Shown: positions 23,518 to 31,513, numbered from the stretch's first letter. The stretch: 47,049 nucleotides of DNA from Candidatus Poribacteria bacterium (GCA_022822085.1 JAJECK010000154.1:1-47049), one strand, 5' to 3'. The notes: generated by a model not told the origin, from the letters alone. Numbers and translations are program-made.

Positions 23518-24270
23518 CTATTTCTTCAGACTGCCCCAAGTGACCGCAATTTTCTCCTTAGGATCAACAGCGAGTCCGCTTTCCAATCCATCGTTCATGA
23601 CAGAATTAATGTCAGCTTCACTCAACACAGTATTGAAGATAATAAATTCGTCAAAAAGACCCTGCCAATGACGTTGATTGTCCCAAGAACCAATTTTACC
23701 GGGGTCAAGTACTCCAGGGTTTCCACCCCAGTCGTTCTCAGCATTTAGTTCACCGTTAATATAAAACCTAATCTTTTTTTCTATAGCACTGTAAGCAGTT
23801 GCAATATGAATCCACTTATTCAATTCCCCACCTGTAACCCGAAAAGTCGCAAACTGATCATTCCCACCAGGGTTGTCTCTGATGGAAAATTCCACTCTAC
23901 TGTCAGGGGGCAATTGATAGTGAATATCTCCAGTTTTCCAACCTGCAACGTTGTAAAATGTCCGCCATTCTTCATCTCTACCAGTGCATTTGACCCAGTG
24001 TGCGAACGTAATCTCTTCAAATGAACCCATTCTTTTATTAATGGTAATCCATTCGTTTGTTCCGTTGAGTTCAATCGCTTTACCTATCTTACCTTCAACA
24101 TATTTTCCACCTTGAGCTTCACCGTCAAATCCATTTGCCGAGATGTCTTTAGCATCGCCATCAAAAAGCCACGCTCCGACGATCATGTCTTCCGTGATTT
24201 CTGCTAAACCAGACATATTGACACACAGAATTAGCAGAAGAATCAGTGTAAATGTTAATATTCTTACCAA
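23518..24270 (-). CDS. Exported LamG/concanavalin-like protein with TTWG C-terminus (copy 2)
   Basis: A 250-aa paralogue of the next gene, with the same order: signal peptide (ending near GLAE), LamG domain (GAWLFDGDAKDISANG ... KIRFYINGELNAENDW ... FIIFNTVLSEADINSVMNDG) and C-terminal AVDPKEKIAVTWGSLKK. It also starts at TTG with AGGAGG six nt upstream. First gene of the LamG pair; a palindromic operator-like region lies over its predicted promoter (24338-24385). Confidence 0.85.
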   Translation of the reverse strand: MVRILTFTLILLLILCVNMSGLAEITEDMIVGAWLFDGDAKDISANGFDGEAQGGKYVEGKIGKAIELNGTNEWITINKRMGSFEEITFAHWVKCTGRDEEWRTFYNVAGWKTGDIHYQLPPDSRVEFSIRDNPGGNDQFATFRVTGGELNKWIHIATAYSAIEKKIRFYINGELNAENDWGGNPGVLDPGKIGSWDNQRHWQGLFDEFIIFNTVLSEADINSVMNDGLESGLAVDPKEKIAVTWGSLKK

Positions 24271-24337
24271 AATATACCTCCTCTAAAATGTCAGAAATAG
24301 AGATTTTTTTGTATCCACTATGTAAAGTTTACTTTTG

Positions 24338-24385
24338 TTAACACAAAATTTGTCTGATTTTATCACAAAATTTGTGTTAATACAA
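24338..24385 (-). promoter_or_regulatory. Promoter with two operator-like palindromes for the LamG pair
   Basis: Minus strand: -35 TTGTAT (24380-24385), 17-nt spacer, -10 TAAAAT (24357-24362). The 12-bp sequence CACAAAATTTGT occurs at 24342-24353 and 24364-24375, 22 bp apart (two helical turns); one copy fills the promoter spacer and one covers the start region. The outer arms TTAACACAAA and TTTGTGTTAA make the whole block an inverted repeat. This is the geometry of a dimeric repressor site. Confidence 0.55.
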
Positions 24386-24416
24386 CAAATTAAAATCATA
24401 AATCGTTGGCAGACGA

Positions 24417-25298
24417 TTATATTGATCTATGTTTTGCAACGCCGCGCGGGTTTTTAAATGCATCCACCCACAAACGGCACCATTCCGCGTGGTCTTTCAA
24501 TACAGAATTAGGATTCTTACGACTGCGAACGATAAAATCAGGGTGGGCAGTCCTACCTGTATGATGTCCTGTCGTTTGGAAACGCAGGTCTAATGACCAA
24601 CGACACCGATCAGATTTGTTCGGTTGTGACCTATGTGGGGCAAAACGACTAAATAAGATAATATCCCCGCGATAACATTCAAGCATTATCGGTTCAACAT
24701 CTGGCATCAGATCAGGGACTATCATAGTACCACCCTCTTTCTGGTGTGTCAGGTATCCAATATCCTCGGTAACACCAGGTAACGCTTCCAGACACCCCAT
24801 TTCAACGGTGCTATCCCCTAACGGAAGCCAACATGTGACGACATTTGAATTTTCAGCCTCTTCCATCATAACACCAGCATCCTGATGCCACGGCACACCG
24901 CCTGCCCAACTCGCATTTCCATCTATCACAGGTGGTTTTGCACGCACGTGTTGAATCGGATTACATGTAATTTCCGGACCCACGACCCCTTCAATAACAT
25001 CCAGTAGATTATCGTTTTTCATAAACTCAAAAATTGCCTGACCCCGATAGTGCATAATGTCCATGCCGCCGCCAATCTCTCCAGACTGAGCAAGGAGTTT
25101 GCCGAATCGTCTATCAAAAGGTTCATCTTCATATAGGTTCTCAATCTTACCATGCTGGTGTAATTCATTAGCACGTTCTGAAATCCAATCCGCTATTTCG
25201 TCTATTACAGGTTGGGTATCTTCATCTGTCAAGGCATTATTGACTATTAAAACGCCTTGTGTACGATAAGTTTCCTTCTGTTCAGGTGTAAGTTGCAT
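24417..25298 (-). CDS. Phytanoyl-CoA dioxygenase (PhyH) family protein
   Basis: A 293-aa Fe(II)/2-oxoglutarate dioxygenase. Iron ligands H138-Q-D140 (PWHQDAGV) and distal H222 (FAPHRSQPN) are present, with R231/R233 as likely oxoglutarate contact. CNPIQHVRAKPP before the HxD motif is typical of the bacterial PhyH branch. It is not closely alike to the copy at 10.9 kb, so not a recent duplication. Substrate unknown. TAGGAGA precedes the ATG. Confidence 0.9.
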   Translation of the reverse strand: MQLTPEQKETYRTQGVLIVNNALTDEDTQPVIDEIADWISERANELHQHGKIENLYEDEPFDRRFGKLLAQSGEIGGGMDIMHYRGQAIFEFMKNDNLLDVIEGVVGPEITCNPIQHVRAKPPVIDGNASWAGGVPWHQDAGVMMEEAENSNVVTCWLPLGDSTVEMGCLEALPGVTEDIGYLTHQKEGGTMIVPDLMPDVEPIMLECYRGDIILFSRFAPHRSQPNKSDRCRWSLDLRFQTTGHHTGRTAHPDFIVRSRKNPNSVLKDHAEWCRLWVDAFKNPRGVAKHRSI

Positions 25299-25377
25299 AT
25301 ACGTTCTCCTAAAATCTCAAGTTAGTGTATATAATAACATTAACACTAATGATAGACAATAAGAAATAGGGAGTGTA

Positions 25378-25635
25378 CAGGGTTATTTAGTTTTAAGAAT
25401 TATAGATTTTTTTGTTTTGCTAAAAGTTAAAACCGCTGGGCAAGTCCAGCGTAGCAAAACCTATGCGTATCAACTAAAGGATATGAGAAACGCTCTTTAG
25501 TCCCGTAGGGACTGAAGACACTCGGACAATGTTCTTATCAGCTAAAATTCGCTGACACTCTACTACGAGCTACAATATAAACTATTAGTAATATACATAA
25601 ACGGAAAATACTTAAAACTGAATAACCTACCCCTG
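25378..25635. mobile_element. MITE-like element with CAGGGTTATTTAG ends (copy 1, degenerate)
   Basis: The left end CAGGGTTATTTAGTTTT and the next 16 bases are identical to the element at 30263. The right end (AAAACTGAATAACC...CCCTG, to 25635) is its inverse with a 4-base insertion. Between them lie a CGCTGG/CCAGCG hairpin and CTTTAGTCCCgtaGGGACTGAAG, a collapsed form of the palindrome in copy 2. No coding capacity. It accounts for most of the 25299-25718 gap; the last 80 bases hold the leader of the FG-GAP gene. Confidence 0.65.
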
Positions 25636-25718
25636 AATAAAATAAGATTGGAAATAATATTGAAATGTGGTACGCTAATTCATAAATCAGATAACCTATA
25701 TTGATGTAGGTATATTAA

Positions 25719-27335
25719 ATGTTGAACAGGATGTTGCATACATACATAAGTATACTATACTGCATTATACTTCTTGTTTGGAATGGAAGTGCAGCTGAAA
25801 TTCAGTTTATAGATGTTACCGATACAGCAGGTATCCACTTTCAGCATGCAGGTGGAATTGACCATCGTGTAGTACCAGCGTTGGTCGGATCAGGTGCGGC
25901 ATGGAGAGATTATGATAACGATGGAACGCTTGACCTTTATATCGTAAACAGCACCGCAGTCAGACCTGAACCGGGGACGATTCTACCTAAGAACGTCCTA
26001 TACCGAAATAACGGTGATGGCACATTTACAGATGTGACAGATATCGCAGGTGTTGGTGATACAGGTTGGGGAATGGGGTGTGCTTTTGCTGATTATGATA
26101 ATGATGGAGATGCCGATCTATATGTAACCAACTATAAAGCTAATGTCTTCTATCTAAACAAAGGAGATGCAACCTTCAAAAAATTTACCTCTGGTGCAGG
26201 TGGAATTGGACATACTGGCTTTGGCTCAGGTATCGCCTGGGGAGATTTTGATACTGATGGATTCCTTGAACTTTATGTAGGTAATTATATTGAATATACC
26301 AAAGTCCCGCAAGGGGATGAAGTGTTTTTTCCCTACGATTTCTTTGGGCAAACCAATGTCCTATATTTGAATAAAGGCGACAGGAGTTTCATTGAAGTTA
26401 CTGACGCAGCTAAGGTCAACGGAGGATTTCACTTAACCCTCGGTGTCGCAGCAGCGGACTATGACAATGATGGTGATTTGGATATATATCTGGCAAACGA
26501 TTCTGACCAGAACATCCTTTATCGCAACGATGAGGAACTGACCTTTATGAACACAAATCAACCTGATGCCAGAAGTCGTACAGGTGACATTCGTAGCGGA
26601 ATGGGTATCGCCTGGGGTGATTATGACAATGATGGCGCATTAGACTTATTCGTTACAAACTGGCTCGATGAGAACAACGTGCTCTACCGAAACAACGGAG
26701 ATGGTACTTTCACTGATGTTTCCGCCAAAAGCGGTATCTTTGAATCTGGACTTGGAAAGACATGTTGGGGAACGGTGTTTTTTGATATGGACAACGATAC
26801 TGATTTAGATATATTTTTCTCAGCTGGACATATTGACCCCGCAACTTGGGAAAGTCACGGACAGCAGGACGTTCTCCTACGTAATAATGGAGATGGAACG
26901 TTCACCGACATATCCGAACAATCTGGACTTCAACAATTTGAAACACCAGGCGTTGGGAGAGGTGTTGCCGCTGCAGACTACGATGCTGATGGGGATATAG
27001 ACCTATTTATCGTAAATAGTGGTGAGAAACCGCGGTTGCTTCAAAATAATGGTGGAAACAAACTGAATTGGTTGCATATACGGACTGTCGGTGTAGAGAG
27101 TAACCGAGATGGGATTGGAACACGCATCAAGGTTATCACCGGTGATACGCATCAGATCCGTGAAGTTGCTTCTGGTAGCAGCTACCTATCACAGCACAGT
27201 CCAGAAGTAGAATTTGGACTCGGCAACCATGACATCGTTGATAAAGTTATCATCAGATGGTCAAGTGGCACTGAACAAACACTAACTCATGTAGCTGTGA
27301 ATCAAACACTGGTTATTACAGAAAAAGCAGATTGA
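25719..27335 (+). CDS. Exported FG-GAP/VCBS repeat protein with ASPIC/UnbV domain (CRTAC1-like)
   Basis: A 538-aa protein with a signal peptide (hydrophobic 8-24). Residues 30-430 contain about seven beta-propeller repeats with calcium-binding DYDNDGxxDLY motifs and NGDGTFTDVT linkers. Residues about 445-535 are the ASPIC/UnbV domain (LHIRTVGVESNRDGIGTRIKV; VIIRWSSGTEQTLTHV). Such CRTAC1-like proteins are secreted and probably bind sugars or matrix; catalytic activity is not shown. It lacks the TTWG motif. Stop is TGA, one of few in the window. Confidence 0.88.
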   Translation: MLNRMLHTYISILYCIILLVWNGSAAEIQFIDVTDTAGIHFQHAGGIDHRVVPALVGSGAAWRDYDNDGTLDLYIVNSTAVRPEPGTILPKNVLYRNNGDGTFTDVTDIAGVGDTGWGMGCAFADYDNDGDADLYVTNYKANVFYLNKGDATFKKFTSGAGGIGHTGFGSGIAWGDFDTDGFLELYVGNYIEYTKVPQGDEVFFPYDFFGQTNVLYLNKGDRSFIEVTDAAKVNGGFHLTLGVAAADYDNDGDLDIYLANDSDQNILYRNDEELTFMNTNQPDARSRTGDIRSGMGIAWGDYDNDGALDLFVTNWLDENNVLYRNNGDGTFTDVSAKSGIFESGLGKTCWGTVFFDMDNDTDLDIFFSAGHIDPATWESHGQQDVLLRNNGDGTFTDISEQSGLQQFETPGVGRGVAAADYDADGDIDLFIVNSGEKPRLLQNNGGNKLNWLHIRTVGVESNRDGIGTRIKVITGDTHQIREVASGSSYLSQHSPEVEFGLGNHDIVDKVIIRWSSGTEQTLTHVAVNQTLVITEKAD

Positions 27336-27369
27336 ATAAATAACGTAATATTTGATGTAAAAAAAATGA

Positions 27370-27398
27370 TTGACATTTTTCAAGTAATTTTGTATGAT
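27370..27398 (+). promoter_or_regulatory. Strong promoter for the malectin-like pair, with leader hairpin
   Basis: -35 TTGACA (27370-27375), 17-nt spacer, -10 TATGAT (27393-27398). A short perfect hairpin ATCAGAGcaaCTCTGAT (27431-27447) lies in the leader before the start at 27496. The promoter being intact argues that the genes are, or recently were, expressed. Confidence 0.65.
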
Positions 27399-27495
27399 TT
27401 TTGTCACAAATTACGTATATTTATTAAATTATCAGAGCAACTCTGATGTTTATATGGGAATATATTAAATATAACTTTGAATATAGGAGAATATA

Positions 27496-28143
27496 ATGCA
27501 AAGAAAACTATTATTCTGTCTTTGTGCCTTACTTATTGCAGGACTAATCGTTGATGCAATACCTGCCGAAGAAATTCGTGTGATTGGTGGTGTAAATAAT
27601 GATTATAAAGATGCCGATGGACGCATCTGATACAGCGGACAGAAAGAGAAACAAGACTGGGGAGGTTGGATTAAACAACTACCACGGACAGCAGTCGTTG
27701 CTACTCTGACTCAAAACGCTAAAAACTTAGCAAAACAGGAAGGTTATGATGAAGTCATCTTCCACGCTGTTAGTTGGGCACAATTTCCTGCTATCGTTGA
27801 AGTTGATCTGAATACTGGTAAGGGCTTTTTTGATGTGACATATCTCGTTGGTGAACACTGGTCCCCGAACAATCGTGGTTTTGACATTATTATTGAAGAC
27901 GAAGTGGTTGAACCACTCTATGTCACACCTGGCAAAGATGAGATTGACATCAAACGTTATGAAGCTATTGAGGTTAAGGACAAAGTGATGAGTCTCGTTT
28001 TCGCTGGCAATAAGGCAACCGGAAAAGGTGATCTCAACGCAATGTTTAGTGGAATCGAAGTCGTTCCATCCAAATTCGCCGTTGATCCAAAACAGAAACT
28101 AACCACAACCTGGGGTGCTCTTAAAGGGCAACACAATCAATAA
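27496..28143 (+). pseudogene. Exported malectin-like protein with internal TGA (copy 1)
   Basis: ATG at 27496 after TAGGAG, signal peptide (to about residue 25), then IRVIGGVNNDYKDADGRI and a TGA at 27628-27630; the same frame then stays open to 28143. The TGA stands where copy 2 has tryptophan (GRVW, TGG). The product resembles a malectin-type carbohydrate-binding domain (ytDxxGRvW; FDVTYLVGEHW; FDIIIEDEVVE; GDLNAMFSGIEV). It ends AVDPKQKLTTTWGALK plus five residues. Either a pseudogene by one transition, a sequencing error or readthrough. The part after the stop shows strong protein conservation with copy 2. Confidence 0.75.
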
Positions 28144-28159
28144 CATAATGGAGATAAAT

Positions 28160-28806
28160 ATGAAACTACTAAGTATATTGACATTAATTATTTTTCTCGC
28201 AATCACATTAACACCATGTCTGCTATATGCAGATGAATACCGCGTCCGAGGCGGGAAGGCGGATGACTACACAGATTCACAAGGACGTGTGTGGTATGGG
28301 GCACAAAAATCTGACCAAGCTTGGGGTGGCTGATTGAAGCTGCACCACGCACTGCTGAAGTCGCAAACTTAACTGCTGACGCAAAGGCACAAGCAAAAGA
28401 AGCAGGTTACGATGAAGTTCTCTTCCATGCTGTTAGTTGGGCGCAATTCCCCGCCACCGTGAAGTATCAGTTCAAAACTGGTAACGGTGCTTTTGATGTG
28501 ACATATCTCGTCGGTGAACATTGGTCCCCGAATAATCGTGGATTTGATATTATCATTGAAGACGAAGTGGTTGAACCACTCTATGTCACACCCGGTAAGG
28601 ATGAAATTGACATCAAAACATACGAAGCTATTGAAGTAACTGATGGAACGCTTGATTTCAACTTTGCGGGAAATGGTGATACTGGTAAAGGTGATCTAAA
28701 TGCCATGTTCAGTGCACTGGAGGCTGTCGCAAGTGCTGCCACATCAGTTGACCCTAAAGCAAAGTTGACAACTACATGGGGTGCGTTGAAGACCAATCGT
28801 AAATAA
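28160..28806 (+). pseudogene. Exported malectin-like protein with frameshift at a Trp codon (copy 2)
   Basis: ATG at 28160 with GGAG upstream, signal peptide, then YRVRGGKADDYTDSQGRVW and a frame break at 28331-28333. Copy 1 reads GGA GGT TGG ATT here; this copy reads GGT GGC TGATT, so one G of the TGG codon is missing. The frame from 28321 continues the homology (AAPRTAEVANL ... GDLNAMFSALEAV) and ends SVDPKAKLTTTWGALKTNRK. The 42 residues from FDVTYLVGEHW onward are identical to copy 1 while many third bases differ, so both were under selection until lately. Followed by a strong terminator. Confidence 0.75.
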
Positions 28807-28829
28807 CTCAATTTTTTACTATCTAAAAC

Positions 28830-28866
28830 AATGCCCGTTGTGATTTATCTGCAACGGGCATTTTAT
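28830..28866 (+). terminator. Rho-independent terminator after malectin-like copy 2
   Basis: AATGCCCGTTG (28830-28840) pairs perfectly with CAACGGGCATT (28852-28862), followed by TTATTTAATTT. Confidence 0.9.
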
Positions 28867-28888
28867 TTAATTTGGAATAGACTACATA

Positions 28889-29680
28889 TTATCCCGGCTC
28901 CGGCGTAGTGAGGTCACCGCTCAATATCGTAGGACACCAGAACTTCTCAATATACTCTATGATCAACCGTGTCCCCTCTTCATGGCTAACGTAAGGTGGT
29001 TTGAACGGATTATACATCGCGTCTGTCAAATCGCGCACCAAAACGGCATTGAAACCCCATTTTACCATCTGCTTAATCGCAAAAGAACGCCCTAACACAC
29101 ACATATTCGTATGAACTCCCATAAATATAAGGTTTTGAATGCCTTTGTGTGCAAGCAAGTTATATACCTCCTGCCCGTTATCACTGATAGCATCTGCGTC
29201 TTCAATTTCAATGTCAGGATGTTGTCTGTGCCATGCCCCATACATGTTTGTCTCACCTGTGTCTGAGCCGCCATCAGAGGCATCAACCGGTTGAGGTGGG
29301 TCGGGCATTTCTCGCTCTGGTGGTGGGTCAGCATGCGGGAACTCCTGTATAACGGCGCGTGCAGGATGCTCCTTGTAGAAATCCATCGTATCAGAAGGGG
29401 CATGGATTATCTGCACGCCGCTTTGTCTGGCTCGGTGCAGCACAATGTTCATTCTCGGTGCCATGATGTTGACTCGTTCGGTTGCTCCCCACGACCAATG
29501 TTTATTCCACATATCTACCACAATAATAGCAGTTTCATCTGCCTGCCAGTTCACCTCTTCTTCAATGACACGCCATCCGTTTCTCCCGACAGTCCGCGCT
29601 TCCTGTCGTCGTATAGAAAGCGACAGCACATCTCCATTAGCAGATGCAGAAAATGCGTTTCGTGCTATATCAAATATCAT
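28889..29680 (-). CDS. Isochorismatase-like cysteine hydrolase
   Basis: A 263-aa cysteine hydrolase of the isochorismatase superfamily (amidase or nicotinamidase-like). Catalytic Asp56 (IIVVDMWNKHW) and nucleophile Cys194 in GVHTNMCVLGRSF are plain. An insertion of about 50 residues rich in Asp and Pro (HADPPPEREMPDPPQPVDASDG is its start) between them is unusual for the family and may cover the active site. AGAGG lies 10 nt before the ATG. Single gene between a terminator and rimI. Substrate unknown. Confidence 0.85.
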   Translation of the reverse strand: MIFDIARNAFSASANGDVLSLSIRRQEARTVGRNGWRVIEEEVNWQADETAIIVVDMWNKHWSWGATERVNIMAPRMNIVLHRARQSGVQIIHAPSDTMDFYKEHPARAVIQEFPHADPPPEREMPDPPQPVDASDGGSDTGETNMYGAWHRQHPDIEIEDADAISDNGQEVYNLLAHKGIQNLIFMGVHTNMCVLGRSFAIKQMVKWGFNAVLVRDLTDAMYNPFKPPYVSHEEGTRLIIEYIEKFWCPTILSGDLTTPEPG

Positions 29681-29738
29681 AGATTCATACCTCTTTAATG
29701 TACGTTGTATAATGCCGATTTATGAAAAAATAGACTGC

Positions 29739-30209
29739 TTATCGCTGCAGGTGCTTTCGCAAGACATAAGCATCGCTACCATCACTATAGTATCTTTTCC
29801 GTTGACCGTAAACTTCAAATCCGAATTGTTTATATAGATGTAGTGCCGCACTGTTATTGACAGAAACTTCAAGGAACACGACATCTGCAGCGTTTGTCTC
29901 AATGTATTCTAATGCAAAGGTAAGTAGTAATTTTGCCACACCCCGCCGTCTATGTTCTATGGCAACTGCAATGTTCAAAATGTGCCCTTCACCAAAATTG
30001 AGATAAAATACGACATACCCGATAATTTTATCCTGCAGACGTGCGACATATAAATGCATGTGTTTTTTTCGTGGGTGAAGCAGTCGTTTGAAAAATGACA
30101 CATGCCAAGGATCAGGAAATGCTTCTTTTTCTATTTCCATCACCTCTTTCAGGTCTTCATATTGCATCCGGTCAATAAGTATATCAGATAGCGGTATCTC
30201 TATTATCAT
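29739..30209 (-). CDS. rimI: Ribosomal protein S18 alanine N-acetyltransferase RimI
   Basis: GNAT-fold acetyltransferase, 156 aa, expected to acetylate the N-terminus of protein bS18. The RimI pattern is complete: AFPDPWHVSFF, the acetyl-CoA loop HRRRGVAKLLL, FLEVSVNNSAALHLYKQFGF, and the ending GQRKRYYSDGSDAYVLRK. Related GNATs cannot be wholly excluded, but the Y-x-DGSDA tail favours RimI. It lies 59 nt upstream of the isochorismatase-like gene on the same strand. Confidence 0.88.
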   Translation of the reverse strand: MIIEIPLSDILIDRMQYEDLKEVMEIEKEAFPDPWHVSFFKRLLHPRKKHMHLYVARLQDKIIGYVVFYLNFGEGHILNIAVAIEHRRRGVAKLLLTFALEYIETNAADVVFLEVSVNNSAALHLYKQFGFEVYGQRKRYYSDGSDAYVLRKHLQR

Positions 30210-30262
30210 TGTGGCATTTTAGCATGAGGACAATACGGTGTCAAGTTCGGTTTCCGATACGA

Positions 30263-30638
30263 CAGGGTTATTTAGTTTTAAGAATTATAGATTTTCTTGT
30301 TTACTAAGCGTTAACACCGTTGGCCAATAGAGAGTAGCAAAACCCATAAGTCCCAACTAAAGGATATAAGTAATGGTCCTTAGTCTCGTATGAAGATTAA
30401 GTAATTAAATCGGTCCTTTTTCATCATGCATATTCGGAACATTTCAAGTGCTCTTCAGTCCCGTCCGGACGATATCTTAATTAAAATTATTTCATTGGCG
30501 CACAGATTTCGTCCTACCAAATCAACGCCAAATGCGCGTTAGGTATTTGGCGGGACTAAAGACACTGCCAATATGCCGAAATTTAACATTAACGTAATAG
30601 CATAAAACCGTAGAAATATTGAAAACTAAATAACCCTG
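30263..30638. mobile_element. MITE-like element with 17-bp terminal inverted repeats (copy 2, intact)
   Basis: Left end CAGGGTTATTTAGTTTT (30263-30279) is the exact complement of the right end AAAACTAAATAACCCTG (30622-30638). The 376-bp body has no reading frame of note and encloses a long palindrome (30452-30562). Copy 1 at 25378 shares the left 110 bp and the right end. It fills most of the 30210-30710 gap. I see no certain target-site duplication. Confidence 0.75.
30452..30562. repeat. Structured palindrome with conserved CCAAATCAACG linker (copy inside MITE)
   Basis: Outer arms TCTTCAGTCCCG (30452-30463) and CGGGACTAAAGA (30551-30562) pair with one mismatch. An inner helix GGACGA/TCGTCC (30467-30472/30509-30514) and a terminal helix CCAAAT/ATTTGG (30528-30533/30545-30550) follow. 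The same architecture recurs at 46738 with different stem bases but an identical 11-nt linker. Confidence 0.6.
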
Positions 30639-30655
30639 TTGATCGCCAAAAAATG

Positions 30656-30684
30656 TTGACATTTGCCCTCTGACATGCTATAAT
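30656..30684 (+). promoter_or_regulatory. Consensus sigma70 promoter for rpsU
   Basis: Perfect -35 TTGACA (30656-30661), 17-nt spacer and perfect -10 TATAAT (30679-30684). Start of transcription would be about 25 nt before the rpsU ribosome-binding site. It begins only 18 nt after the MITE right end. Confidence 0.9.
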
Positions 30685-30716
30685 ATTGTAGCAATTATCT
30701 TTAGGAGGAAGTGAAC

Positions 30717-30938
30717 ATGGTACAAGTAGAAGTAGAAGTATCTTCAGATGAAACATTTGATAGGGCACTTGCCCGTTTCAAAAAAATGTGTGGAAAAGCG
30801 GGTGTTGTGACTGAGATCAAAAAACGCAGTTTTTATGAAAAACCGAGTGAAAAGCGTCGCCGTATTGAACTGAAACGCCAACGTAAAGTCAAACCCCGAA
30901 CAACGGAATACCGCCCGCGCTACGATAACAATAGATAA
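30717..30938 (+). CDS. rpsU: Small ribosomal subunit protein bS21
   Basis: A 73-aa basic protein of the 30S subunit platform, where it helps initiation. The sequence (VEVSSDETFDRALARFKKMCGKAGVVTEIKKR split over the N-terminal half, then RRRIELKRQRK) is typical. I chose the ATG at 30717, eight nt after AGGAGG, rather than the GTG six bases earlier. A perfect consensus promoter precedes it. The next gene, a dsRNA-binding protein, follows after 21 nt with its own AGGAGG and shares the terminator at 31514. Confidence 0.95.
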   Translation: MVQVEVEVSSDETFDRALARFKKMCGKAGVVTEIKKRSFYEKPSEKRRRIELKRQRKVKPRTTEYRPRYDNNR

Positions 30939-30959
30939 GACTGTTCCAGGAGGCTGCGT

Positions 30960-31502
30960 ATGACCTTTCAGGACGTTGTGGAACCTGATGATAACTACAA
31001 AGGACTTTTAATTCAATACTGTCAAGAACGCGGATTGAGTCAACCTCGATTCACTGAAACACAACACGGCACACCAGACGCTCCCAGTTGGAAAGTGACT
31101 GTACATTATGGCGACAGAATACACGAAACGATCGACCCAATCCCGGGGGCAAAGAAGGGGGCTCATCAATTCGCCGCAAAACAAGTGCTCGATTCAATAA
31201 ATGAAAATCGCCAACGCCTGTTGACAGGTGATGTAGACACTGAAGACGATAGTCAAGGTGGTATTGTCCAAGATATGGTTGAAGAGATACAGGCACTAAC
31301 CGAACCACTTGATGTCCCATTGCCACTTGTTACAAGCACATTGACGATAGCAAATGAACGACTGAGTGCCGCGCAACCTACTCGCTATCGTTCTATTTCT
31401 GACACCGAATTCTCGCGGAAAGTGGCACAACTCACCATGCAGATCGTGAGAGATTTGGTGAAAGCGGCGGATGAAGCGAATATAAAGTTTCCACAGACGT
31501 AA
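30960..31502 (+). CDS. dsRNA-binding domain protein downstream of rpsU
   Basis: A 180-aa cytoplasmic protein. Residues about 11-80 match a double-stranded RNA-binding domain: NYKGLLIQYCQERGLSQPRF, the strand SWKVTVHYG and the final helix GAKKGAHQFAAKQVL with the lysine pair that contacts RNA. The rest (85-180) is acidic, then helical, and unknown to me. Outside RNase III, such domains are uncommon in bacteria, and no nuclease domain is present. Co-transcription with rpsU suggests a role in translation or rRNA/mRNA handling (inference). Confidence 0.8.
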   Translation: MTFQDVVEPDDNYKGLLIQYCQERGLSQPRFTETQHGTPDAPSWKVTVHYGDRIHETIDPIPGAKKGAHQFAAKQVLDSINENRQRLLTGDVDTEDDSQGGIVQDMVEEIQALTEPLDVPLPLVTSTLTIANERLSAAQPTRYRSISDTEFSRKVAQLTMQIVRDLVKAADEANIKFPQT

Positions 31503-31513
31503 ACAGTGATCTC

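Noticed and set aside
10873-25298. The two PhyH proteins as a recent duplication
   Set aside because: Only the HxD, distal His and general fold agree; N-termini and loop lengths differ clearly.
27628-28333. TGA read as tryptophan throughout this genome
   Set aside because: TGA ends the FG-GAP gene (27333-27335), the methyltransferase gene (32335-32337) and the transposase (46889-46891) at expected lengths. In malectin copy 2, reading TGA as Trp leads to a TAA soon after, so a code change does not rescue it.
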